Positions 7,685-14,445 of a stretch of 14,445 nt of DNA are shown one piece after another. The notes under the pieces were generated by a model that was given only the letters and a program-made list of their open reading frames with translations, made no database searches and was not told the DNA's origin. Within the stretch, counting starts at the first letter, position 1, and the number at the start of each line of letters is the position of its first letter. Source of the stretch: JBJXHB01 sp046160725 (GTDB lineage Bacteria > Pseudomonadota > Gammaproteobacteria > Burkholderiales > Burkholderiaceae_C); assembly GCA_046160725.1 (NCBI GenBank), contig JBJXHB010000165.1, forward strand, positions 1-14,445. The letters are read 5' to 3'. Both the position numbers and the translations under genes were made by a program.

Positions 7685-9799
7685 ATGTCCATCAAGACCT
7701 GCCTGACTGCCCTCCTGGCCGCCGCACTGACCACCATGAGCCTGCCTACCCCCGCCGACGATGCAGACCCCCACCGCTGGCTGGAGGAGGTGCAGGGCGA
7801 CAAAGCCCTGGCCTGGGTGCGCGAGCGCAATGCCGCGGCGCGCCAGGTGCTGGAGACGCGCAGCGACTTCATCCCCATGCGCGAGCGCATCCGCGCAGTG
7901 CTCGACTCGCGCGACCGCATCCCGCAGGTCAGCCGGCGCGGCGACCAGCTGTACAACCTGTGGCAGGACGCCGCCAACCCGCGCGGCCTGTGGCGCCGCA
8001 CCACGCTGGCCGAGTACCGCAAGCCGCAGCCGGCCTGGGAGACGGTGCTCGACCTGGACGCCCTGGGCAAGGCCGAGGGCGTCAACTGGGTCTGGAAGGG
8101 CGCGGCCTGCCTGGCGCCGCAGTACCGGCTGTGCATGCTGCAGCTGTCCAAGGGCGGTGCCGACGCGGTGGTGATGCGCGAGTTCGACACCGTGGCCAAG
8201 CGCTTCGTCGAGGGCGGCTTTCACCTGCCGGAGGCCAAGAGCGGCTTCGACTGGCTGGATGCCGACACCGCGCTGGTGGGCACCGACTTCGGCCCCGGAA
8301 GCCTGACCACCTCGGGCTATCCGCGTGTGGTCAAGCGCTGGAAGCGCGGCACGCCGCTGAGCGCGGCCGTGACCGTGTTCGAAGGCCGCGCCGGTGACGT
8401 CTATGCCTATCCGGTGGTGGACCAGACACCGGGCCACGAGCGCCTGTACTACGGCCGCGCGCCGGACTTCTACGGCAGCGAGCTGTTCCTGCCCGGCCCC
8501 GCCGGCGCGCTGACACCGATCGACAAGCCGGTGGACGCCAACCTCACGTTCTGGAAGCGCCATGTGCTGATCGAGCTGCGCAGCGCCTGGACCACCGGCG
8601 GACGCAGCTGGCCGGCGGGCTCGCTGCTGGTGGCCGACGCCGACGCCTACCTCAAGGGCGAGCGCCGGCTGGAGGCGCTGTTCACGCCGACGCCGACACG
8701 CTCGCTCGCCGGCTTCGACACCAACGCCACGACGGTGCTGCTGTCCATCCTGGAGGACGTGGCCGGCCGCGTCGAGGAGCGGCGGCTGGACGGCGGGCGC
8801 TGGGTGTCGCGCCAGGTGGCGGCGCCGTTCCCCGGCACGCTGGGCATCAAGTCGCTGCACGACCCGCTGCTGGGCGAGCGCGAGCCGCTGGCCGAGGCCT
8901 ACCTGCTGACCTACACCGACTTCCTGACCCCGGACTCGATGGCCCTGGGGCGCGCCGGCACCGACCAGCGTGAGCCGCTGAAGGCCCGGCCGTCGTTCTT
9001 CGACGCCGCGGGCATGAAGGTGGAGCAGCACTTCGCGCGCAGCGCCGACGGCACCCGGGTGCCGTACTTCGTGGTCTGGCCGCGCGGCGCCACAGCCGAC
9101 GGCCGCAACCCGACGCTGCTGTACGGCTACGGCGGCTTCGAGCAGGCGCAGCAGCCGTGGTACTCCGGCGGCTTCGGCAACGCCTGGTACAGCCGCGGCG
9201 GCGTGCTGGTGGTGGCCAACATCCGTGGTGGCGGCGAATACGGTCCGTCATGGCACCAGGCGGCCATCAAGGCGAACAAGCAGAAGAGCTACGACGACTT
9301 CATCGCCGTGGCCGACGACCTGGTGGCCCGCAAGATCACCGCGCCGCACCACCTGGGCATCATGGGCGGCAGCAACGGCGGGCTGCTGGTGGGCGCGGTG
9401 ATGCTGCAGCGCCCGGAGCTGTTCAATGCCGTGGTCTGCCAGGTGCCGCTGCTGGACATGCGGCGCTACCACCAGCTGCTGGCCGGTGCGTCCTGGATGG
9501 CCGAATACGGCGACCCGGACAAGCCCGAAGAATGGGCCTACATCGCCAAGTACAGCCCCTACCAGAACGTCAAGAAGGGCACTAGGCTGCCGCGCGTGCT
9601 GTTCACCACCTCGACCCGCGACGACCGGGTGCACCCGGGCCATGCCCGAAAGATGGTGGCCCGCATGCAGGAGCAGGGCCATGACGTGCTGTATTGGGAA
9701 AACATCGAGGGCGGCCACGGCGGCGCCGCCGACAACGCCCAGCGCGCCGACATGATGGCGCTGGAGTTCAGTTTTCTCTGGATGCAGTTGGGGCGGTAG
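7685..9799 (+). CDS. Secreted prolyl oligopeptidase family serine peptidase (S9A)
   Basis: A 704-residue serine peptidase. Residues 1-24 look like a signal peptide (TCLTALLAAALTTMSL core, likely cleaved near PTPA). Family start DPHRWLEEVQGDKALAWVRE at 28-47 opens the S9 N-terminal beta-propeller region, running to about residue 425. The alpha/beta hydrolase domain holds LLYGYGGFE (about 478-486), VVANIRGGGEYG (about 509-520), the nucleophile motif GGSNGGLLVG with Ser563, RDDRVHPGH with the catalytic Asp (646 or 647) and EGGHGG with His678. All triad elements are present and the length is normal for the family. It would cleave short peptides, perhaps after proline; exact specificity is not readable. 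The ATG at 7685 is chosen because the signal peptide follows directly; upstream extension of this frame would lie antisense to the channel gene. No clear ribosome site precedes it. Confidence 0.92.
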   Translation: MSIKTCLTALLAAALTTMSLPTPADDADPHRWLEEVQGDKALAWVRERNAAARQVLETRSDFIPMRERIRAVLDSRDRIPQVSRRGDQLYNLWQDAANPRGLWRRTTLAEYRKPQPAWETVLDLDALGKAEGVNWVWKGAACLAPQYRLCMLQLSKGGADAVVMREFDTVAKRFVEGGFHLPEAKSGFDWLDADTALVGTDFGPGSLTTSGYPRVVKRWKRGTPLSAAVTVFEGRAGDVYAYPVVDQTPGHERLYYGRAPDFYGSELFLPGPAGALTPIDKPVDANLTFWKRHVLIELRSAWTTGGRSWPAGSLLVADADAYLKGERRLEALFTPTPTRSLAGFDTNATTVLLSILEDVAGRVEERRLDGGRWVSRQVAAPFPGTLGIKSLHDPLLGEREPLAEAYLLTYTDFLTPDSMALGRAGTDQREPLKARPSFFDAAGMKVEQHFARSADGTRVPYFVVWPRGATADGRNPTLLYGYGGFEQAQQPWYSGGFGNAWYSRGGVLVVANIRGGGEYGPSWHQAAIKANKQKSYDDFIAVADDLVARKITAPHHLGIMGGSNGGLLVGAVMLQRPELFNAVVCQVPLLDMRRYHQLLAGASWMAEYGDPDKPEEWAYIAKYSPYQNVKKGTRLPRVLFTTSTRDDRVHPGHARKMVARMQEQGHDVLYWENIEGGHGGAADNAQRADMMALEFSFLWMQLGR

Positions 9800-9817
9800 G
9801 CGGCGCGGGCCGCCGCC
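9799..9817. terminator. Hairpin between convergent peptidase and lipoprotein genes
   Basis: GGCGGCG (9799-9805), loop CGGGC, CGCCGCC (9811-9817): a perfect 7-bp GC stem filling the 22-nt gap between the peptidase stop and the lipoprotein stop. There is no T-run on either strand. Position suggests a shared terminator. Confidence 0.4.
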
Positions 9818-9821
9818 GCGC

Positions 9822-10391
9822 TCAGCCCTTCAACTGCGCGCCAGCCGCGATCTGCTCGACCTTGCCGATGTGCCGGGGGAAGAAGCCCAGCCGGGGTGCA
9901 GTGAAGGTCATCGCGTGAAGCTCGTTGTTGCGAACCGCGATCCAGCCGCTGCCAGTGACCGTCACTTCGTCGACCTTGCGGATCAAGGTGAAGTCGATGC
10001 GAAAGCCGGCAGCGCCCAGGAATGGCGTCGGCTGCAGCCGGTCGAGCTTGAAGGTGGATCCGTCGCGCGCGAACAGGCCTTCAAACAGGGCCGCCAGTTC
10101 GTGCGGCTGCATCGAGGCCTTAAAGGTCAGTGGCCGCTTGTCCTTGGGTACCTCGGCCAACACTTGACCGTCCTTGACGCCTACCCACCATTGCAGCGCA
10201 TCGATCGTGATGCCGTCCTGCGTCCAGTAAATGTTGTTCTGACCCGGCAGGTTGATCTGGTTCCAGGCCGCATCGAGCTTCATGGAGATCCGCTCGCCGA
10301 CCGTCACGTCGCCGGTGGATATCTTGGTGACACTGGCGCAGGCTGCCAGCAAGGCGGCACAAGCCAGGGCGGCTATACGGCTGCGGATCAT
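9822..10391 (-). CDS. Predicted lipoprotein of unknown function
   Basis: A 189-residue exported protein. The N terminus MIRSR plus a hydrophobic stretch ends in the lipobox LAAC, with Cys18 as the lipidation site; Ala at +2 favours the outer membrane. The mature part looks like a mixed alpha/beta single domain with WWVGVKDGQVLAEVPKDKRP around residues 68-87, a phenylalanine-rich middle (HELAALFEGLFARDGSTF) and a strand-rich end (FRIDFTLIRKVDEVTVTGSG). I do not recognise a named family. Its ATG shares one base with the stop of the M48 peptidase gene (TGATG), so it is the third gene of an operon and probably translationally coupled. The sharing of the operon with an envelope peptidase suggests a role in the same compartment. 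It ends next to the peptidase gene on the other strand. Confidence 0.85.
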   Translation of the reverse strand: MIRSRIAALACAALLAACASVTKISTGDVTVGERISMKLDAAWNQINLPGQNNIYWTQDGITIDALQWWVGVKDGQVLAEVPKDKRPLTFKASMQPHELAALFEGLFARDGSTFKLDRLQPTPFLGAAGFRIDFTLIRKVDEVTVTGSGWIAVRNNELHAMTFTAPRLGFFPRHIGKVEQIAAGAQLKG

Positions 10392-11554
10392 CAGGTTGAT
10401 TCCTTTACAAATGACTGGATAAGCGCGGCGTCGGGGGCGTCGGGCGCTTCTCGAAGATAGCGCTCGAAAGCTTGGACAGCTTCAGCCTTGCGGCCAGCCT
10501 GGCGTTCGATCAGACCGATCGCGCGATAGGTCTGGGCCGGCGCTGACTTCAGCTGAAGTGCGCTCTGGAAATCGGCCAATGCGGCGGGTGTCTCTTCGAC
10601 TTTGCCGCCCAGGCGGCGGGCCTCGCCGCGGGCATAGAGGAGGTCACCTCTTTCCGGGCGACGCTGATGCAGCCGGGTCATCAAGGTGATCGTTTCCTCG
10701 TACTGCGCACGCTTGAGCTCGTCGTCAATCAGCATCGGCAGGTGCGGATCCATCAGGCGTTGGAACGCCTCGTCATGAGTAACGCCGCCCTCCTGCCCGG
10801 CCAGTTCGGCGAGGAGTGCCTGGCGCTCGTCGGCACCCGGGTGGGTGGCGAACATCACGCTCTTTTTGGCCGGGTCACCGCCCGCGCCTGCGGTGAGTTC
10901 CTGGCGCAGTTGGGACCAGACCTTGGCCGCCTCGCGTGCATCCCAGCCGCCACGGCGTATCAGGGCGATGCCGATGCGATCTGCGTCGCGCTCCTGATCG
11001 CGCGAGAAAGCCGGCGCGCCGGCCGCCAGGGCCAGCTGCCCAATCAGGCCGACGCCACCCAGAAAAGCGAAGATCGCCATGGCGGCAGTACGGCTGCGCA
11101 GGTCCTGAAGTTGCAGAAGAGAGTGACGTTCAAGGTAGTGCCCGATCTCGTGGCCGATGACGCTGGCCAACTGCGCCTCGTTGTCCACTCGCAGCAACAA
11201 ACCGGACCAGATCTGCATCATCCCGTTGGGTGCCATGCTGGCATTGAAATAGGGAGTGCGGACGGGATAGACGCGAATGTCCGGGCAATGGTCGCCGCCA
11301 AGCTTGCAAGCCAGTCCGGTAAGGTAGGTGTTCAGCGCCGGATCGCGCATCAGGAAGGGGCTGCGGCGCAGCCGCGCCTCATGGCGGTCCATGATCGCCC
11401 ACAGCCCGCCTTCGTCGCTGGCGATGTCAGGGCGACCCAATCGGGCCGGGGGCGTCCACGGCGCAGGAGTGGTCTGCGACCCTGCCAGTCCGTGCAGGCC
11501 GAGGCAACCACAGGCCAGAAGGTGCCGGCGCGAAACGCCAGCCGCGCGCCTCAT
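10391..11554 (-). CDS. M48 family metallopeptidase with TPR-like tail (BepA-like)
   Basis: A 387-residue exported zinc peptidase. The N terminus VSRRHLLACGCLGLHGLAG resembles a twin-arginine signal; LLAC could also be a lipobox. The M48 domain follows: FNASMAPNGMMQIWSGLL (103-120), the zinc and catalytic motif HEIGHYLERH (His135, Glu136, His139) and FSRDQERDADRIG with the third ligand likely Glu188. A hydrophobic segment between them (about 156-178) matches the loop seen in the family. The C-terminal part contains helical repeats (LLYARGEARRLGG, YRAIGLIERQAGRKAEAVQA) like TPR units, the layout of BepA/YfgC, which degrades or helps outer-membrane proteins. The start at 11554 is chosen because it forms an ATGA overlap with the stop of the upstream gene and begins the signal; a longer frame reaches 11659 but lacks support. 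All catalytic residues are present. Confidence 0.9.
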   Translation of the reverse strand: MRRAAGVSRRHLLACGCLGLHGLAGSQTTPAPWTPPARLGRPDIASDEGGLWAIMDRHEARLRRSPFLMRDPALNTYLTGLACKLGGDHCPDIRVYPVRTPYFNASMAPNGMMQIWSGLLLRVDNEAQLASVIGHEIGHYLERHSLLQLQDLRSRTAAMAIFAFLGGVGLIGQLALAAGAPAFSRDQERDADRIGIALIRRGGWDAREAAKVWSQLRQELTAGAGGDPAKKSVMFATHPGADERQALLAELAGQEGGVTHDEAFQRLMDPHLPMLIDDELKRAQYEETITLMTRLHQRRPERGDLLYARGEARRLGGKVEETPAALADFQSALQLKSAPAQTYRAIGLIERQAGRKAEAVQAFERYLREAPDAPDAALIQSFVKEST

Positions 11555-12261
11555 GGCTTTTTGGGGGCTGGAAAGCCGGTCAACAGCGTCGCGACCGACT
11601 CCTTGGCGGGTTCGGCCTCGCGCAGGTCGCCGCTGAGGCGCTGCAACTGGTTGAACCACAGTACTTGACCGGTCTCCAAGTCCACCAACGTGGCATATCC
11701 GACCTGCTGGCCACCGGCAACGCCGACGCCCAATAGGGCCAAGCCGATCATCATCGCCTTGCGCTCGGCGCTGGCATAGGAATCACGTACCCAGGTAAAC
11801 AGACCGTAGCGAGCGCCACTGGCATCGCGAAGCGGGCGCAGGACATCACCGAAGCTCCAGTCCAGCTTGTCCTCTTTGGTTGGCAGTTTGAACACGCCGC
11901 GGTGGTGGATCGAGATCGCCCGCGCCACTGCCGCATGCAGGTTGAGCAGTTCGGCTTGCTCCTCGGCTTTTGCCGCCGAAAGCTCGGTTGAACTCAAGCC
12001 AAGAGCCTGCTTACGCCCGGCCAATGCCTGCTGCATATGCTTCAGCGCTGACGCGGTCCAGTCGGCCCGGGGTTCCGTGACACCGCCGGCAGACAGCGAG
12101 AACAGCTCGACGTCCAGCGGGGCAATCAGTATCTTGGCGTCCGCTGGCAGGGCGCTGAAGCCCGGCGCGAGGTTGGTTGCCTGCGCAGCAGTCACCGCCG
12201 GAAGCATGGAAACCACCAGCCACAAGAACGTGGCACCCCATACGCGGGTTGCAGCCATCAT
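11551..12261 (-). CDS. Secreted protein of unknown function, first gene of M48 operon
   Basis: A 236-residue protein. Residues 1-27 form a signal peptide (hydrophobic TFLWLVVSMLPAV, cleavage near TAAQA). The mature part begins with an alternating strand-like segment KILIAPLDVELFSLSAGG (43-60), then a helical Ala/Gln/Glu-rich stretch, a glycine-rich hydrophobic segment MIGLALLGVGVAGG, and the strand pair GYATLVDLETGQVLWFNQ. The last motif is of the type found in CsgG-like and related envelope proteins, but I cannot assign a family. The start is decided by AGGGAGAAG four bases upstream of two tandem ATGs; a GTG at 12288 lies before this ribosome site and is rejected. The stop overlaps the M48 start by 4 nt (ATGA). 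It is therefore expressed together with the peptidase and the lipoprotein. Confidence 0.82.
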   Translation of the reverse strand: MMAATRVWGATFLWLVVSMLPAVTAAQATNLAPGFSALPADAKILIAPLDVELFSLSAGGVTEPRADWTASALKHMQQALAGRKQALGLSSTELSAAKAEEQAELLNLHAAVARAISIHHRGVFKLPTKEDKLDWSFGDVLRPLRDASGARYGLFTWVRDSYASAERKAMMIGLALLGVGVAGGQQVGYATLVDLETGQVLWFNQLQRLSGDLREAEPAKESVATLLTGFPAPKKP

Positions 12262-12265
12262 TTGT

Positions 12266-12274
12266 CTTCTCCCT
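12266..12274 (-). promoter_or_regulatory. Ribosome binding site of the M48 operon
   Basis: Reads AGGGAGAAG on the minus strand, with four bases to the first ATG (12261) and seven to the second (12258). It decides the start of the first gene in the operon against an upstream GTG. Confidence 0.7.
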
Positions 12275-12346
12275 GAACTGAAGGACACACGCTAGCACCA
12301 CTGCCCTACACCGAGCGACTGGCGGAATCCCTGAAACTGGTTGAGA

Positions 12347-12365
12347 CGGTGGTTCGAAACCACCG
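12347..12365. other. Perfect hairpin resembling a tRNA T-arm
   Basis: CGGTGGTT, CGA, AACCACCG: an 8-bp stem with a 3-nt loop. Read differently it is GGTGG, TTCGAAA, CCACC, the shape of a tRNA T-arm. No acceptor stem, D-arm, anticodon arm or CCA is found around it. It lies in the 209-nt divergent gap between the M48 operon and the acetyltransferase gene. It may be a regulatory palindrome for either gene or a tRNA fragment left by an old integration. Confidence 0.5.
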
Positions 12366-12470
12366 CTGACGGTGAACGGCCTGACTGGAGTCATGGCGCC
12401 ATCACCTCGACTCACAGCGTCGCTCGGCAGCACTGTTGGACAATGTCGGCCTCAACGGGATGCGACGCAC

Positions 12471-12773
12471 ATGAGTACTCAGGATCCGGTTGTCAACCAT
12501 AGGCCCGCTCAGAGTCGCTTCGTGATCCCGCTCGGCGACACCGAAGCCGAGTTGTGCTACCGGCTCGGCAGCGGACCGGGCGGCACGGTCATGGCCATCA
12601 CCCATACCGAAGTCCCGCCGGCCCAGGAAGGCCGCGGCCTGGCCGCGCAGCTCACGCAGGCAGCCGTCGACCATGCCCGTGCCTCCGGCTGGCGGATACG
12701 GCCGCTGTGCAGCTATGCGCAGGCCTGGCTGCAGCGACACCCGGATCAGCTGGACCTTGTGGAGACCCTCTGA
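12471..12773 (+). CDS. Small GNAT-type N-acetyltransferase (YjdJ-like)
   Basis: A 100-residue cytoplasmic protein of the short GNAT family (Acetyltransf_CG type), normally about 90-100 residues. Visible marks are ELCYRLG (27-33), MAITHTEVPP (41-50) with the family's Glu-Val-Pro, the acetyl-CoA loop QEGRGLAAQLTQAA (52-65) and the signature PLCSYAQAWLQRHPDQLDLV (78-97), which holds the conserved PLC and RHP. These proteins are thought to acetylate small molecules or peptides; the substrate is unknown. The ATG at 12471 is chosen because it fits the family length; the frame is open to 12372 but that part has no family resemblance. A weak ACGGGA lies 10 nt upstream. The gene is followed by a strong hairpin, so it is probably transcribed alone. 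Confidence 0.88.
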   Translation: MSTQDPVVNHRPAQSRFVIPLGDTEAELCYRLGSGPGGTVMAITHTEVPPAQEGRGLAAQLTQAAVDHARASGWRIRPLCSYAQAWLQRHPDQLDLVETL

Positions 12774-12793
12774 CCTTGGGCGCGTGACGGACC

Positions 12794-12823
12794 GCACGGG
12801 CGCGGCGACGGCAGCGCCCGTGC
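12794..12823 (+). terminator. Terminator-like hairpin after the acetyltransferase gene
   Basis: GCACGGGCGC (12794-12803), a 10-nt loop, and GCGCCCGTGC (12814-12823): a perfect 10-bp stem 20 nt after the stop codon. The downstream CCCTCAT is not a real T-run, which is common in very GC-rich genomes. Position and stem strength make this the best terminator candidate in the window. Confidence 0.6.
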
Positions 12824-12910
12824 CCCTCATCAGGGTGTGCCGCCGTGCAGCGGCAGGCAGCCGAAACTTTCTACATTGCGCGGCGCGGCCACCGTCCGGC
12901 GCATCAAGAT

Positions 12911-12916
12911 GAGGAG
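12911..12916 (+). promoter_or_regulatory. Ribosome binding site of the 422-residue protein
   Basis: GAGGAG, six bases before the ATG at 12923. This near-ideal site decides the start; the open frame reaches back to an ATG at 12845 but has no comparable site there. Confidence 0.75.
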
Positions 12917-12922
12917 CACAAC

Positions 12923-14191
12923 ATGCAACTGGCTTTCAGCGACACCTTCGACATCTCGGTCTATGGCGGCAAGCTGTTCAGCGCGGCGCCGTTGAAGCTC
13001 GACTACAGCCTGGACATGCCCGACGTCGAGACGGCCACGCCCGAAGGCACGGAGGCGCAGAAGCTGGTCAAGGCGGCCTGGGAGGCCAAGATGGCGTCCT
13101 GGAAGAAGGACAAGGAGAAGGAATACAAGTCCATCCTCAAGGCCACCGAGGAGGCCCTGCTGTCCACCGCCAAGAAGAAGGCGCCGGAGTTCCTGAAGGC
13201 GACCAAGGGCGACAAGGCGCTGGCCGCGAACAAGCTGATGCAGTGGCTGAGCGAGGAGGCCAAGGGCGCCAACGTGATGATCAAGAACGCGTTGACGACC
13301 TTCGAGGGCGTGTGCCAGAAGTTCATGGTCGACCTGTGGAACAAGGTCGCGGCCACCATCGACAAGAAGTTCAAGAGCCAGATCCTCAAGACCCAGGTCA
13401 AGGCGGTGCTCAAGATCATCGGCCTGTCCATCGTCATCGTGGCGGCAGCGGCGCTGACGGTGGCCGGCGCCATCCTCGCGGCGCTGGCCGCGCCCACCGG
13501 CATCGGCATCGTGGCCGGCCTGGGCCTGGCCGCCGGCGGCGTCGCCACCATTGCGGGTGCCATTGCCCAGATCTACGGTGTGGTCGACAAGGTGTACCCC
13601 GACCACAAGAAGGCGGCCAAGACCCTGCGCGACAAGGTGTTGGCGCTGAGCGATGCGCTGACCTACGAGGAGACCAAGTCCGCCAAGCAGAGCCGCGGCG
13701 ACAAACTCGGACCGAAGGAGCGCGTCAAGCTGCTGCTGGGCAACGTCAAGGGCAAGAAGAAGGACGTCGAGGACGCGCTGAAGCACCTGCAGATGTACAC
13801 CGGCAAGATGCTGCTGGACATCGAGAAGGGCGGCAAGGCGGAGCAGCAGCTGTCGGCCAAGCTCGACGAGTTGGAGGAGGTGCTCAAGACCGCGACCGAC
13901 CCCAAGCAGGTCGCCGAGGTGAAGCAGCAGCATGCCGAGGGCATCAAGAAGATCACGCAGCAGTTCAATGCGCGTGAGAACGCCCGGCTGTACCTGAAGC
14001 GCTACACCGCGATGAGCGAGGAGGCCTCGGCCCTGCTGCTCAAGCCCGAGCTGGTGTCGGCCGCGTCGCTGGGCAAGCTGGCATCCAAGCTGAGCGAGCT
14101 GATGGCCTCGCCCGAGATGGACACCCTGATCACGATCGGCAAGGGCACGGCCGAGTTCATGAAGGGTTTCCTGAAGTTCGCGGCCAAGTAG
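12923..14191 (+). CDS. Lysine-rich helical protein with central hydrophobic hairpin, unknown
   Basis: A 422-residue protein I do not recognise. There is no signal peptide. Residues 1-40 look like a small strand-rich segment (QLAFSDTFDISVYGGKLF). Residues 42-160 are charged, lysine-rich helices. Residues 163-221 are strongly hydrophobic: IIGLSIVIVAAAALTVAGAI, a short PTGIG turn, then a Gly/Ala-rich segment to IYGVV, so two membrane-spanning helices joined by a turn. Residues 223-360 are again helical and rich in Lys, Glu and Gln with coiled-coil character, and the C terminus is an amphipathic helix (FMKGFLKFAAK). A soluble helical protein with one buried hydrophobic hairpin is the layout of alpha-helical pore-forming proteins and colicin-type domains, but a bitopic inner-membrane protein fits too. 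The gene has its own ribosome site and sits 7 nt before a DUF924 gene, so the two are probably co-transcribed. Confidence 0.85.
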   Translation: MQLAFSDTFDISVYGGKLFSAAPLKLDYSLDMPDVETATPEGTEAQKLVKAAWEAKMASWKKDKEKEYKSILKATEEALLSTAKKKAPEFLKATKGDKALAANKLMQWLSEEAKGANVMIKNALTTFEGVCQKFMVDLWNKVAATIDKKFKSQILKTQVKAVLKIIGLSIVIVAAAALTVAGAILAALAAPTGIGIVAGLGLAAGGVATIAGAIAQIYGVVDKVYPDHKKAAKTLRDKVLALSDALTYEETKSAKQSRGDKLGPKERVKLLLGNVKGKKKDVEDALKHLQMYTGKMLLDIEKGGKAEQQLSAKLDELEEVLKTATDPKQVAEVKQQHAEGIKKITQQFNARENARLYLKRYTAMSEEASALLLKPELVSAASLGKLASKLSELMASPEMDTLITIGKGTAEFMKGFLKFAAK

Positions 14192-14198
14192 GACCACG

Positions 14199-14445
14199 AT
14201 GACACGCGATCCTGATGCACAGGCGGTGCTGGACTTCTGGTTCGGCACCGTAGGCGATGCCGGCTACGGCCGGCCGCGGGCGGAGTGGTTCCGCAAGGAC
14301 GCGGCGTTCGACGCCGCCATCGCAGCGCGCTTCGGCGCACTGATCGAGCGCGGCCTGGCCGGTGGCCTGGCGGCCTGGGGCGACGGCGACGATGCGCCGC
14401 TGGCGCTGGCCGAGATCCTGGTGCTGGACCAGTTCACGCGCAACA
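14199..14445 (+). CDS. DUF924 family protein, 5' part
   Basis: The first 82 codons of a gene cut by the window edge. Translation gives AVLDFWFGTVGDAGYGRPRA near the start, then EWFRKDAAFDAAIAARFG and, at the edge, LALAEILVLDQFTRN. The spacing of DFWFG, WFRKD, FD, RFG and LDQF-RN is the pattern of the DUF924 family, cytoplasmic helical proteins of about 180-200 residues whose function is not known. The ATG at 14199 has AGGA at 14190-14193, overlapping the stop of the preceding gene, which makes co-translation with the 422-residue protein likely. The rest of the gene lies outside the window, so intactness cannot be judged. Confidence 0.88.
   Translation, partial: MTRDPDAQAVLDFWFGTVGDAGYGRPRAEWFRKDAAFDAAIAARFGALIERGLAGGLAAWGDGDDAPLALAEILVLDQFTRN

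Noticed and set aside
7625..9031. 468-codon minus-strand open frame opposite the S9A peptidase
   Set aside because: Antisense to a gene with an intact catalytic triad; no domain in the translation.
12290..12375. A tRNA gene around the TTCGAAA hairpin
   Set aside because: Only a T-arm-like hairpin is present. No paired acceptor stem, D-arm, anticodon arm or CCA could be placed.
12830..14248. 472-codon minus-strand open frame opposite the 422-residue protein
   Set aside because: It is a Leu/Gly/Gln-rich mirror translation. The + strand frame has a near-ideal ribosome site, sensible helices and a coupled downstream gene. It is kept as the weaker option only because the + strand protein has no recognised family.
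1..14445. CRISPR arrays, insertion sequences, rRNA
   Set aside because: No regularly spaced repeats, transposase reading frame with terminal inverted repeats, or rRNA-like sequence was seen on either strand.

Overview
The window is GC-rich DNA (roughly 70% by eye) with dense coding, GCC/GTG/CTG-biased codons and short intergenic gaps. Protein styles (36H-like chemoreceptors with an Ala/Pro-rich tail ending near a DWET motif, stand-alone periplasmic Cache protein, BepA-like M48 peptidase with TPR tail) suggest a motile betaproteobacterium, most likely Burkholderiales. This assignment is inference from style, not from a marker gene.

Left part (1-6673, all + strand): a chemosensory cluster. It holds the 3' two thirds of cheA (dimerisation, ATPase and CheW-like domains), a deleted chemoreceptor remnant, a small secreted single-Cache protein, a 4-helix-bundle-type chemoreceptor (MCP1), cheW, and a second chemoreceptor (MCP2). 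Receptors and the Cache protein would sense in the periplasm; CheW couples receptors to CheA. Two things are odd: the first receptor is reduced to its sensor half plus a 79-nt piece almost identical to the MCP1 signalling tip, and MCP1 has no stop codon where one is expected, so its frame stays open through cheW into MCP2.

Middle (6698-9799): a - strand voltage-gated-type potassium channel with an added C-terminal zinc ribbon, convergent with MCP2, and a divergently placed + strand secreted prolyl-oligopeptidase-family (S9A) serine peptidase with an intact Ser/Asp/His triad.

Right-middle (9822-12261, - strand): a tight three-gene operon joined by 4-nt and 1-nt stop/start overlaps: a secreted protein of unknown function, an M48 metallopeptidase with a Tat-like signal and TPR-like tail, and a lipoprotein. 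All three are exported, so a shared cell-envelope task is likely.

Right end (12471-14445, + strand): a 100-residue YjdJ-type GNAT acetyltransferase followed by a perfect 10-bp hairpin, then a lysine-rich, helical 422-residue protein with a central hydrophobic hairpin that I cannot assign to a family, and the start of a DUF924 protein cut by the window edge. The 422-residue protein, the stop-less MCP1 and the receptor remnant are the most interesting items.
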